This document shows positions 51,042 to 59,426 of a stretch of DNA of 64,000 nt, one piece after another. The notes beneath the pieces are model-generated. The model was given only the letters and a program-made list of their open reading frames with translations. It searched no databases and was not told the DNA's origin. Location of the stretch: NCBI GenBank assembly GCA_965246945.1, contig CBDFFW010000001.1:806001-870000 (forward strand). Direction: 5' to 3'. The first letter of the stretch is position 1. Each line of letters starts with the position of its first letter. The stretch is from CBDFFW01 sp965246945. GTDB lineage: Bacteria > Pseudomonadota > Alphaproteobacteria > UBA11073. A program made the position numbers and the translations under genes.

Positions 51042-52484
51042 TCAAGTAATCAACCGCGCCTGTAGCGCTTGCTGTGCTTCATGCCGGTCATCAAAAGGGA
51101 CGGTGTGTTCGCCGATGATCTGACCTTGTTCGTGGCCTTTACCGGCGATTACCAATATATCACCCGCTTGCAGCTGATGCACCGCGGCATTAATGGCTTC
51201 TTGGCGGTCGCCAATTTCCATGGCTGTGGGGCAAGCGGCTAAAATTTCCTGGCGGATGATATTAGGGTGTTCAAAGCGGGGATTGTCATCGGTGACGATG
51301 ACATGGTCGGCCAGATCGGCGGCGATTTTACCCATCAGTGGCCGTTTGCCTTTATCGCGATTACCGCCGCAACCAAAGACAACCGATAACGCGCCGCTGG
51401 CATGCTCACGCACTGCTTTTAAAACCGTTTGCAGAGCATCGGGGGTGTGTGCGTAATCAACAAACACAGGTGCACCATTGGCGGTCTGGCCAACCAGTTC
51501 AATGCGGCCGCGGACGGGTTTGAGTTGTGGGATCAACGCCATCAATTGATCGGCTGCGCGCCCTTCGGCCAATAAAGCTGTGAGTGCACCCATCAAATTC
51601 CAAATCTGGAAACGGCCCATCAATGGAATTTGTAAATCATAGGTTTTATTATCAATGACCCATTGCACTTGAAAACCGGCGGGTAGGGCGGTGAGCTTTT
51701 GCAGTTTTAGCGTTTTACCGCTTTCGCCAAAACAGAAAACTTTTAAATCGCGGGCGCCGCAGATTTCAGCCAGTTCCTGGCTAAATGGATCATCGGCATT
51801 TAATACGGCGGCGGCACCGCTGGGCAGCACTTCACCAAATAATCTAGCCTTGGCCGCACCGTAAGCGGCCATATCGCCGTGATAATCTAAATGGTCGCGC
51901 GTTAAATTGGTGAAGATGCCGCAGGCCATTTTCACACCGCTGAGACGGTATTGATCAAGCCCATGGGAAGATGCTTCCAAGGCTAAATGATCAATTCCCG
52001 CCGAGGCTAAGTCGGCCAGTGTGGCATGCAGCAAAACCGGATCTGGCGTGGTGAGTGAGCCTGCGCGCGCGAACTGGGTGCCATGTGCGCCCAACGTACC
52101 CAGCGAACCGGCTTTTTCGCCTAGCAATTCCCATAATTGTTGCAAGAAAGTGACTGTGCTAGTTTTGCCATTGGTGCCGGTAACCGCCACAATATGTGCG
52201 GGTTGTTTACCATAAAATTCAGCGGCTAATTCAGCAAAGCGTTGGCGTGGATTGTCTGCCGAAATCAGTTCAATACCATCTGGCACTTGCGTGCCAGGCA
52301 CAGCCAGAATCTTTTTGGCCCCATGCTCAATGGCTTCATTAATATAGGCGCTGCCATCCGTATGCGTACCAGGTAGGGCGGCAAATAAATAACCTGTTTT
52401 TACCTGCCGGCTATCTGCCGTTAAACCTGTATATGATTTTGAAAACACCTGATAATTTATAAACTGATTTGTTATGTCAGCCAA
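51042..52484 (-). CDS. murE: UDP-MurNAc-tripeptide synthetase (meso-DAP adding)
   Basis: 480 residues. Mur ligase adding meso-diaminopimelate to UDP-MurNAc-L-Ala-D-Glu. P-loop TGTNGKTSTVTFLQQL, ALEASSHGLDQYRLSG, YAHTPDALQTVL, FGCGGNRDKGKRPLMG and the DAP-specific DNPR motif in TDDNPRFEHP. Last gene of a short dcw block; murF, mraY and murD do not follow. Confidence 0.96.
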   Translation of the reverse strand: MADITNQFINYQVFSKSYTGLTADSRQVKTGYLFAALPGTHTDGSAYINEAIEHGAKKILAVPGTQVPDGIELISADNPRQRFAELAAEFYGKQPAHIVAVTGTNGKTSTVTFLQQLWELLGEKAGSLGTLGAHGTQFARAGSLTTPDPVLLHATLADLASAGIDHLALEASSHGLDQYRLSGVKMACGIFTNLTRDHLDYHGDMAAYGAAKARLFGEVLPSGAAAVLNADDPFSQELAEICGARDLKVFCFGESGKTLKLQKLTALPAGFQVQWVIDNKTYDLQIPLMGRFQIWNLMGALTALLAEGRAADQLMALIPQLKPVRGRIELVGQTANGAPVFVDYAHTPDALQTVLKAVREHASGALSVVFGCGGNRDKGKRPLMGKIAADLADHVIVTDDNPRFEHPNIIRQEILAACPTAMEIGDRQEAINAAVHQLQAGDILVIAGKGHEQGQIIGEHTVPFDDRHEAQQALQARLIT

Positions 52485-52492
52485 TGCTAATA

Positions 52493-54205
52493 TTACCTAT
52501 CACCACCCATAATGGGTTTATTGCTGCCAGGTTTGTTTTCATGTTTTACCCATTCTTCGGGAACGGCCAGTTGTTCTTTCAATTTCGGATCGTCTTCATT
52601 TTGCGGCTCGACCCCCAAAATAGGGGCGGCGCGTTCGACAATTTCTTTCACGGCTGGCGCGGCGACCCACCCGGCGGTGGCAAAGCCGTAACTGTCTTTC
52701 TGGCCTTTGGGTTCATCCACCATCACCAGTACGACATATTTGGGATCGTTAATCGGGAAGGCGCTGATAAAGGAAGAAATCAATGATTTCTTTTCATAGT
52801 GGCCATTTTTATTTTTCTCGGTCGTGCCCGTTTTACCGCCAATAACGTAACCGGGCGCTTCGGCTTTGGTGCCCGTGCCTTCCAACACAACCAAGCGTAA
52901 CAAGCGGCGCATGGTTTGCGAAGTTTCCTCGCTTATCACCCGTTTTTTTTCTTTGGGTTCGCCATTCTGTTTTAAAATGGTCACCGGAATTAAATTTCCA
53001 CCATTCACAATCGCATTAAAAGAATGCACCAGATGTAAGGGCGTAACCGCCATGCCGTGCCCGAAAGCGATGGTCATCGAGCTGATATCGCGCCACGGGT
53101 TGGGTACTTGCGGGTGGCCGCGTTCGGGTAACTCAATTGGCACCGTATCAGTCAACCCGATTTTTTCTAAAAATGCATGGTGCAAAGCAGTGCCAATTTT
53201 TTGGACCACGCGCACGGTGCCGATATTAGAAGAGAGTTGAAAAATTTCTGCAACAGTCAACGGGCGGTGTTCGGGATGATAATCGCTAATGGTAAACCGG
53301 CCGACCTTGATTGCATTGGTCGCATCAAATTTATCGCTGACTTTTACCCCAGCTTGGTCAAGCGCCAGCGCCAGCGTAAAGGTTTTAAAAGTGGAGCCCA
53401 TTTCATAGGTGCCGAGCGTGCCGCGATTGAAAGTTGGATTGCTATCTTGATCCAGTGAGGCCTGACTGCCGGGGTGATGCGGATCGAAATCGGGCAGGGA
53501 AACGAGCGAGATTAGCTCGCCGGTATGCGTATCCATAATCGCGGCCGCCCCGCCAATGGCTTGGAAATGGGTGATGGTTTTTTGCAAGGCTTCGCGGGTG
53601 ATATCCTGAATGCGGGTATCGATACTTAATTGAATGGGTTGATCGTCTTGGGTCAGTTGTTTGCCGAAATATGATTCAATGCCCGCGAGACCTTGCCCAT
53701 CGCGATCGGTAAAGCCAACGACGTGTGAGGCTAAATTTTCCTGCGGATAAAAACGGCGCACTTCATATTGGAAATCCAAACCTGGATTACCCAAATGGTT
53801 AACGGCCATTTGTTGTTTGGGCGTGATTTGGCGTTTGATCCACACAAAGCGGCGTTTTTGGGAAAGTTTTTCCAGTACATCTTTTTCATCCAAATCATCA
53901 AAGATTTGGACCAGTTGATGGGCCACTTCGCTTTTTTCGGTAATCATCGAAGGATCGGCAAATAGAGAAGCGGTTTTTAAAGTGGTCGCCAATAACACCC
54001 CATTCCGATCCGTGATGTCGCCGCGGATTAGAGATGCTTCGCTATTGCGAGCACCATGCTGTGTAGGTTCATTCTGTTTGCGTAAATTGACCTGGACCAA
54101 ACGGGCGCAAACGCCCAGCAAGCCGATCATAAAAATGATGGCGACTAGCAGCAGACGAATGCGGGCGGTTTGCAGCGCAGCAGCGGGCGCAAAAGAAGTA
54201 TTCAT
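52493..54205 (-). CDS. ftsI: septal peptidoglycan transpeptidase FtsI (PBP3)
   Basis: 570 residues. Divisome transpeptidase: N-terminal transmembrane anchor (about 14-36), pedestal domain with RGDITDRNGVLLATTL and YPQENLASHVVGFTDRDGQGLAGIE, and catalytic motifs S-x-x-K in YEMGSTFKTF, S-S-N in FQLSSNIGTVR and KTGT in IGGKTGTTEK. Overlaps ftsL by 4 nt and precedes murE by 8 nt. Confidence 0.96.
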   Translation of the reverse strand: MNTSFAPAAALQTARIRLLLVAIIFMIGLLGVCARLVQVNLRKQNEPTQHGARNSEASLIRGDITDRNGVLLATTLKTASLFADPSMITEKSEVAHQLVQIFDDLDEKDVLEKLSQKRRFVWIKRQITPKQQMAVNHLGNPGLDFQYEVRRFYPQENLASHVVGFTDRDGQGLAGIESYFGKQLTQDDQPIQLSIDTRIQDITREALQKTITHFQAIGGAAAIMDTHTGELISLVSLPDFDPHHPGSQASLDQDSNPTFNRGTLGTYEMGSTFKTFTLALALDQAGVKVSDKFDATNAIKVGRFTISDYHPEHRPLTVAEIFQLSSNIGTVRVVQKIGTALHHAFLEKIGLTDTVPIELPERGHPQVPNPWRDISSMTIAFGHGMAVTPLHLVHSFNAIVNGGNLIPVTILKQNGEPKEKKRVISEETSQTMRRLLRLVVLEGTGTKAEAPGYVIGGKTGTTEKNKNGHYEKKSLISSFISAFPINDPKYVVLVMVDEPKGQKDSYGFATAGWVAAPAVKEIVERAAPILGVEPQNEDDPKLKEQLAVPEEWVKHENKPGSNKPIMGGDR

Positions 54206-54555
54206 CGCTGTAAGGCAACAGGGGTCGGACGCAGCATAGGTGCGGTAGATAATTCACTTTTATGCGCGCCAGTGGCAATCGCGGTATCGGGCCTGGCCGC
54301 AATCACCTGGCTTAAAGTTTGGGGCTGCATATGCAGGTATTTTTCATTTAATTGCGACAAACGTTGTGGCTGGGTCAAATAGGCCCATTCGGCGCGCAAC
54401 ACTTTCAGACTATCCAAATACGTATCGCGTTGTTGACTAATTTTCTTTAATTCACGCTCTTTGGTTTCGACAGCAAAACTGACCTGCATCAGCAACCCAC
54501 CGGCGATGCTGATAAACAACAACCAAATCAAGATACTGAATTGCACGCGTTTCAT
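54202..54555 (-). CDS. ftsL: cell division protein FtsL
   Basis: 117 residues. Bitopic divisome scaffold: short cytoplasmic start, one transmembrane helix (about 6-28), a coiled-coil region (FAVETKERELKKISQQRDTYLDSLKVLRAEWAYL) and the conserved LTQPQRLSQLNEKYLHMQP. The sequence is weakly conserved in general; position between rsmH and ftsI supports the call. Confidence 0.88.
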   Translation of the reverse strand: MKRVQFSILIWLLFISIAGGLLMQVSFAVETKERELKKISQQRDTYLDSLKVLRAEWAYLTQPQRLSQLNEKYLHMQPQTLSQVIAARPDTAIATGAHKSELSTAPMLRPTPVALQR

Positions 54556-54570
54556 GGCACAAAGTTTAAG

Positions 54571-55461
54571 TTATGCGATTCGCTGCACTGCGCGAAGCTT
54601 GGCACTACGGGCGCGCGAATTATTTTTAATTTCAGCTTCGCTGGGCAGTTGCGGCTTTTTGGTCAGTAATTGATACAGTTTGCCAGCGGGCGGTTCGCCT
54701 TTTTTGGGCATCACCGGCAAATCTCTGAACAGATGCTTTACAATCCGGTCTTCCAGGGAATGGAAATTAACCACAATCAATTTGCCGCCAGGCGCTAAAA
54801 GATTTATGGCAGCTGCAAGACCAGTTTCCAACACGCCCAATTCATCATTAATATGAATACGTAACGCCTGGAAAGTACGGGTGGCCGGATGCTCGCCGCG
54901 GCTGCCAGGTGTTTTACTGCGGGGGACAACACGGGTCAGCATTCCAGCCAGTTGCTGCGTGGTCTCCCACGGGGTTTGTAATCGATCATGCACAATGGCG
55001 CGGGCAATCCGGCGGCTATGCCGCTCCTCGCCATATTTGTAAATAACATTGGCAATCAATTCTTCATTGGCACCATTCAGAAAATCGGCGGCCGTTGGTC
55101 CCTGCAAATTAAGCCGCATATCCAATGGTCCTTCAAAGCGGTGAGCGATACCGCGTTGCGGGTCATCCAATTGTATGGAAGAGATGCCGAGATCAAGCAC
55201 CACGCCATCAACTTCTGTCCAGCCTTGCTGTTCAGCGATTGCCGCCATTTCCGCGAAATTTGCGTTGACGAATTTCAGATTGGGGTGGGCAAGTGGAATA
55301 ACGGTGGGATCCATATCAAAAGCCAGCACTTCCGCACCGCTTTGTAAAATCGCATTGCTATAACCGCCGCCGCCATAGGTGCCATCGATAATCCGTTGGC
55401 CAGCCTGTGGTTGCAATTGCGCCAACACATCTTCAAGCATTACGGAAATATGGCCGGACAT
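54571..55461 (-). CDS. rsmH: 16S rRNA (cytosine(1402)-N(4))-methyltransferase
   Basis: 296 residues. SAM-dependent methyltransferase. HISVMLEDVLAQLQPQAGQRIIDGTYGGGGYSNAIL, GVVLDLGISSIQLDDPQRG, MRLNLQGPTAADFLN, LAPGGKLIVVNFHSLEDRIVKHLFRD. First gene of the dcw block here; mraZ, normally just upstream, is absent and a cysteine desulfurase takes its place. Confidence 0.96.
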   Translation of the reverse strand: MSGHISVMLEDVLAQLQPQAGQRIIDGTYGGGGYSNAILQSGAEVLAFDMDPTVIPLAHPNLKFVNANFAEMAAIAEQQGWTEVDGVVLDLGISSIQLDDPQRGIAHRFEGPLDMRLNLQGPTAADFLNGANEELIANVIYKYGEERHSRRIARAIVHDRLQTPWETTQQLAGMLTRVVPRSKTPGSRGEHPATRTFQALRIHINDELGVLETGLAAAINLLAPGGKLIVVNFHSLEDRIVKHLFRDLPVMPKKGEPPAGKLYQLLTKKPQLPSEAEIKNNSRARSAKLRAVQRIA

Positions 55462-55470
55462 ATAATCTGC

Positions 55471-56538
55471 TTACGTGGTTTGCAGATAGTGTGCGAGTTT
55501 TTGTACATCAGCCTCAGTTGTGGCCCAGCCCATACTGATACGAATGGCGCCTTTGGCCAAATTATCATCCACACCCATCGCTTTTAAGACATGGGATGGG
55601 GTGACTTTGCCGGAAGAGCAGGCCGAACCGGAAGATACCGCAAAACCGGCCAAATCAAACTGCATTAAGCGGGTCACTGCATTTTGGTTTGGCAAGGCAT
55701 ATTGCAAAGTATTGCTTAAGCGCAGGGCAGCCGTGCCAAAAATTTCTGCTTGCGGATTGGCAGTTTTGATGGTGGCCGCCAGTTGATCGCGCCATTGCGC
55801 CAGCTGAGGTTGCTGCGCCAACATCGTTGGCAGGAGTGGCATTAAAGCGCCAAAACCAGCAATACCTGGCACATTTTCGGTGCCGCCGCGGCGGCGTTGC
55901 TCTTGCCCGCCACCTTTTAATAGAGGGATAAGGGGTAGGGCTTCACGAATGATCAAAGCGCCAATCCCTTTTGAACCACCGGTTTTATGCGCGGTAAGCG
56001 CCATACTATCCGCGCCCAATGCCATAAAATCGATCGGCAAACGGCCAACCGCTTGCGCGGCATCGACATGTAGTAAACCATTTTGCGCATGCACAATCTT
56101 GGCAATTTCAGCAATTGGCTGAATAACGCCGGTTTCATTATTGGCGTATTGCACAGCAATTAATGCGCCTGGATTGGCCTGTATAAAATTATGCAAAGCG
56201 GTTAAATTAAGAACACCGTTGTGATCAACCGGTAAAATAAAACCAGTGCGCACATTCCGCACCGCATCGTGTTCAACGGCACTATAAGCATATGCTGGCG
56301 TATTTAATCCTTGTAATGCCAGGGCATTAGCTTCGGTTGCGCCGCTTGTGAAAATAATTTGCACCGGTTTGCAATTTATATATTCCGCGATTGTCCGACG
56401 GGCCGCTTCCACCACGGCGCGCGCAGCGCGACCGGCTGTGTGAATCGATGATGGATTGGCATGTTGCAAGGCATTAAGTATTTGCTCGTATACTATTGGA
56501 TGCAGTGGTGCAGTTGCATTGTAATCAAAATATAACAT
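55471..56538 (-). CDS. cysteine desulfurase (NifS/IscS family)
   Basis: 355 residues. PLP enzyme releasing sulfur from cysteine for Fe-S clusters or thio-modification. YFDYNATAPLHPIV, FTSGATEANALAL, VDAAQAVGRL, PLP lysine at 185 (TAHKTGGSKG) and catalytic Cys308 in SSGSACSSGK. It is the NifS-like type that in many alphaproteobacteria lies beside the COG2945 hydrolase and iscS-suf genes; the hydrolase is divergent at 56742, but no suf genes are seen. It ends 9 nt before rsmH. Confidence 0.93.
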   Translation of the reverse strand: MLYFDYNATAPLHPIVYEQILNALQHANPSSIHTAGRAARAVVEAARRTIAEYINCKPVQIIFTSGATEANALALQGLNTPAYAYSAVEHDAVRNVRTGFILPVDHNGVLNLTALHNFIQANPGALIAVQYANNETGVIQPIAEIAKIVHAQNGLLHVDAAQAVGRLPIDFMALGADSMALTAHKTGGSKGIGALIIREALPLIPLLKGGGQEQRRRGGTENVPGIAGFGALMPLLPTMLAQQPQLAQWRDQLAATIKTANPQAEIFGTAALRLSNTLQYALPNQNAVTRLMQFDLAGFAVSSGSACSSGKVTPSHVLKAMGVDDNLAKGAIRISMGWATTEADVQKLAHYLQTT

Positions 56539-56599
56539 TTCTTAACGCCGAAAATACTGGTTTCCCAATGTTTATGACATATTCTGGCAAAGAATGACA

Positions 56600-56630
56600 T
56601 TGAAATTCATACCCCGAGTCGGCGTATAAT
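56600..56630 (+). promoter_or_regulatory. candidate promoter for the COG2945 hydrolase
   Basis: TTGAAA (56600-56605), 19-nt spacer, perfect TATAAT (56625-56630). The transcript would have a ~105-nt leader containing a 22-nt perfect palindrome. Confidence 0.5.
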
Positions 56631-56681
56631 GATTTATGCAATGCGCGGTGGAGCGTTGTGCCTTTCAGCACTTCCTTGCCA

Positions 56682-56703
56682 CGGTGATTAAATTTAATCA
56701 CCG
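56682..56703. promoter_or_regulatory. perfect 22-nt palindrome in hydrolase leader
   Basis: Self-complementary site: the half CGGTGATTAAA is followed by its exact reverse complement. It lies ~50 nt downstream of the TATAAT box and 38 nt before the ATG, as expected for a roadblock operator or an RNA hairpin. No T-run follows. Confidence 0.55.
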
Positions 56704-56741
56704 CTTCGCCGCATTAACCAGCGTAGCTAAGGAAGAGCAAT

Positions 56742-57410
56742 ATGCCTGATGTTTTAATCCAAGGACGGACCGGTCGATTAGAAGGCCGTTACCACCACAG
56801 CACTACCCCTGGTGCGCCAGTTGCGTTGATTTTGCATCCGCACCCGTTGCATGGCGGCACCATGAATAATAAAGTGGTATATACTCTATACCAAACATTT
56901 CAAAAGCAGGGTTTTTCAACTTTGCGGTTCAATTTTCGCGGCGTGGGCCGCAGCCAAGGCCATTACGGCGGTGGTGAAGGGGAATTGGCCGATGCGATCA
57001 GCGCGTTGGAATGGTTGCAAACCTTTAATCCCAATGCGTCACAAACTTGGATTTCCGGTTTTTCATTTGGTTCATGGGTGGCGATGCAATTATTGATGCG
57101 CCGGCCGGAAACCACCCGTTTTGTGGTCGCCGCCCCGCCAGCCAATATGTTTGATTTTAGTTTCTTAGCGCCATGCCCATGTTCTGGTTTGGTTTTACAG
57201 GGCGATCAAGACAGCATTGTGCCGAAAGAAAGCGTTGATCAAATGCTGGGCAAAGTGCGCATGCAAAAAGGTATGACCATTGATTACCGCACTGTGAAAG
57301 GCGCAGATCATTTCTTTAAAGATGATTTGGCCACACTAGAAGCGCATGTGGAACAATATGTGCAGGATAGTTTAAATCCCGTGGCTACCCCCGTTAAGCG
57401 CGCGGCCTAG
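56742..57410 (+). CDS. alpha/beta hydrolase, COG2945 type
   Basis: 222 residues with AAGGAAGAG ribosome site. Small alpha/beta hydrolase: ALILHPHPLHGGTMNNKVVYTL, FRGVGRSQGHYGGGEGE, nucleophile region ISGFSFGSWVAMQL, acid in LQGDQDSIVPKE and His in VKGADHFFKDDL. The substrate is unknown. It is commonly linked to cysteine desulfurase/suf genes in alphaproteobacteria, as with the divergent desulfurase here. A terminator follows. Confidence 0.85.
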   Translation: MPDVLIQGRTGRLEGRYHHSTTPGAPVALILHPHPLHGGTMNNKVVYTLYQTFQKQGFSTLRFNFRGVGRSQGHYGGGEGELADAISALEWLQTFNPNASQTWISGFSFGSWVAMQLLMRRPETTRFVVAAPPANMFDFSFLAPCPCSGLVLQGDQDSIVPKESVDQMLGKVRMQKGMTIDYRTVKGADHFFKDDLATLEAHVEQYVQDSLNPVATPVKRAA

Positions 57411-57432
57411 CTCTATCCCAAAATATTAAAGG

Positions 57433-57461
57433 AAAGCCTGGCATTTTGTCGGGCTTTTTTT
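57433..57461 (+). terminator. rho-independent terminator after hydrolase
   Basis: Eight-pair stem AAAGCCTG / CGGGCTTT (one T-G pair) with a 9-nt loop and TTTT following. It ends only 12 nt before the fmt ATG, so fmt needs a promoter overlapping it or relies on read-through. Confidence 0.82.
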
Positions 57462-57473
57462 ATGCTGTGAGCA

Positions 57474-58403
57474 ATGTCTGGCAACCAACCATTACGCATT
57501 GCTTTCATGGGCACCCCTGTATTTGCGGCGCGTGCTTTGCAGGCATTGATTGACGGCCCGCATCAAGTAGTTTGTGTATATAGCCAACCGCCCAAACCGC
57601 AAGGCAGGGGGCAGAAAATGCAGGCTTCACCTGTTCAGCAATTGGCCGAACAACACGGTATTGAGGTGCGTACACCGCGCACCTTAAAAACAGCGGAAGC
57701 ACAGGCTGAATTTGCGGCACTAAATTTAGATATTGCCGTGGTTGCTGCCTACGGTTTGATTTTACCGCCAGCGATTTTGGATGCGCCACGCTTGGGCTGC
57801 CTTAATATTCATGGCTCGCTACTGCCGCGCTGGCGCGGGGCAGCGCCCATCCAGCGCGCAATTATGGCGGGTGATACGGAAACGGGTATCACCATGATGC
57901 GGATGGATGCGGGGCTGGATACCGGCCCGATGCTGTCCAAGCATCAGGTGCCGATTACCGCCACAACAACCGCCAGCGAGTTGCATGATGCGTTAGCGGC
58001 CATCGGTGCTGCAGAAATTAATGGAACAATTACGCGCTATGCCAGCGGTGCATTAGCGTTAACCCCACAACACGAAACGGATGTAACTTATGCCGCCAAA
58101 TTAATGAAAGCAGAAGGGCAGCTGGATTTTAATAAATCGGCAGCTGAACTTGACCGGCAAATCCGCGCATTAACACCCTGGCCTGGTACATGGTGCATTT
58201 TAAATGGTGAAACAATCAAGGTGCACCAAGCTGAAATCATCCCCTATGAAGAAACAGCCTCACCAGGGACAATATTAGACAACCACTTGACTATCGCTTG
58301 CAATCAAGGTGCTCTGCGATTACTGCGCGTGCAACGTTCAGGTAAAAATATTGTAACGGGACGTGAATTAATATTGGCCCTAGACTTAATGCATGGAAAT
58401 TGA
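57474..58403 (+). CDS. fmt: methionyl-tRNA formyltransferase
   Basis: 309 residues. Formylates initiator Met-tRNA. RIAFMGTPVFAARALQALI, VYSQPPKPQGRGQKMQASPVQ, GCLNIHGSLLPRWRGAAPIQRAI with the catalytic Asn/His, GITMMRMDAGLDTGPML, and the C-terminal domain near RALTPWPGTW. Separated from def by 50 kb. Overlaps the DUF4337 gene by 11 nt. Confidence 0.96.
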   Translation: MSGNQPLRIAFMGTPVFAARALQALIDGPHQVVCVYSQPPKPQGRGQKMQASPVQQLAEQHGIEVRTPRTLKTAEAQAEFAALNLDIAVVAAYGLILPPAILDAPRLGCLNIHGSLLPRWRGAAPIQRAIMAGDTETGITMMRMDAGLDTGPMLSKHQVPITATTTASELHDALAAIGAAEINGTITRYASGALALTPQHETDVTYAAKLMKAEGQLDFNKSAAELDRQIRALTPWPGTWCILNGETIKVHQAEIIPYEETASPGTILDNHLTIACNQGALRLLRVQRSGKNIVTGRELILALDLMHGN

Positions 58404-58986
58404 TCCGCTCGAAACCATGGATAAATTGCGTGAAGATGCTGCTGCCGATCAAGCTAGGCATCGCTTAAATACGTTGGTGGCGATTACGGTTGCACTGCTG
58501 GCGACCTTTACCGGCATTTGCAAAGTGAAAGATGACAATATCGTGCAGGCTATGCAACAGGCGCAGGCTAATAAAATTGATGATTGGAGCTTTTACCAAG
58601 TGCGTAACATTAGAGAAGATTTGGCCAAAGATGCACTTATCCAATTGGAATTAACACAAGCCAATGATGCCGCTGCTAAACGTGCTCAGCTTGCAGAATA
58701 TCAAAAGCGGATTTCTGATGAAGGAAGCAAAAAAATAGAATTAAAGGCGCAAGCCGAACAAGATCAGAAAGATTATGATGCATTGAATTTCCGCGATGAT
58801 CAATTTGATTTATCGGATGCGGCGGTGGCAATTGCGATTTCACTATTAGCTGTTACGGCCTTAACCCAACTTTGGTGGCTTTATTTATTAGCGTTACTGC
58901 CGACTGGAGCAGGAATTTTGATGGGCTTAGCCGGTTTATTAGAATGGCCCATTCATCCCGACACACTGATTAAACTGTTATCTTAA
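58393..58986 (+). CDS. DUF4337-type membrane protein
   Basis: 197 residues. N-terminal hydrophobic segment (NTLVAITVALLATFTGICKV, about 26-45), a long charged central helix with probable coiled coil (QANDAAAKRAQLAEYQKRIS...), and two C-terminal hydrophobic segments (about 142-180). The pattern with WSFYQVRNIRE after the first segment fits DUF4337. Function unknown. It overlaps fmt and ends just before the convergent tmRNA gene. Confidence 0.7.
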   Translation: MEIDPLETMDKLREDAAADQARHRLNTLVAITVALLATFTGICKVKDDNIVQAMQQAQANKIDDWSFYQVRNIREDLAKDALIQLELTQANDAAAKRAQLAEYQKRISDEGSKKIELKAQAEQDQKDYDALNFRDDQFDLSDAAVAIAISLLAVTALTQLWWLYLLALLPTGAGILMGLAGLLEWPIHPDTLIKLLS

Positions 58987-58994
58987 TCAAAATA

Positions 58995-59290
58995 GGGCGT
59001 TTCTGTTACGCGGTACGCCCCCAACCGTATGTCGCTACGCTGCTACGGCTTCTTCGCTAGATGCGAAGTTGTCGTTAGCTGCATGAGCAACAAATGCAAC
59101 TTTGTTATCGTTAGCATTTGTATGTTTGACCCGATGACGGCGGTATCATGCCGCACACAGCGCTTACCTTTATGGCTTCCGTCGATCCTAATTCATCCCC
59201 AGCAACAACAGCCGGTTAAATTGCCCGCTGCTGGTGGTGGAGATGCCGGGCTCTGCCCCCGGGTTCGAAAAGCTTATTCCGTAAACGGTT
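58995..59290 (-). ncRNA. ssrA: circularly permuted (two-piece) tmRNA
   Basis: Read on the minus strand. The acceptor piece comes first and ends CATCTCCACCA (59245-59235). A 34-nt spacer (59234-59201) follows, then the coding piece starts GGGGATGAATTAGGATCGACGG at 59200, the bacterial tmRNA 5' signature. GGGGATG pairs with CATCTCC as the acceptor stem. A pseudoknot-like region precedes the tag ORF (59115-59035), which begins 12 nt after it and reads ANDNKVAFVAHA then ANDNFASSEEAVAA, stop. A hairpin (59020-58995) closes the 3' end. A 5-bp T-stem (CCGGG/CCCGG) with loop GGCAGAG precedes the acceptor strand. The 5' limit of the acceptor piece is approximate. Confidence 0.93.
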
Positions 59291-59426
59291 TAGCGTGATA
59301 GTCTTTAACGACAAGTCTAATATAGCATCAAATGAAGAAATTTGCGAGTATTGTTTAAGCAGCAAAATTGCTCAAGATTGGCACAATTTTTGCAATATGT
59401 TTAACTTAATAATTTGGAGTGTGAAG

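Noticed and set aside
59029..59298. Plus-strand ORF of 89 codons in the fmt-DUF4337 downstream region
   Set aside because: It is antisense to the tmRNA gene, whose paired ends and tag explain the sequence fully; the translation has no family likeness.
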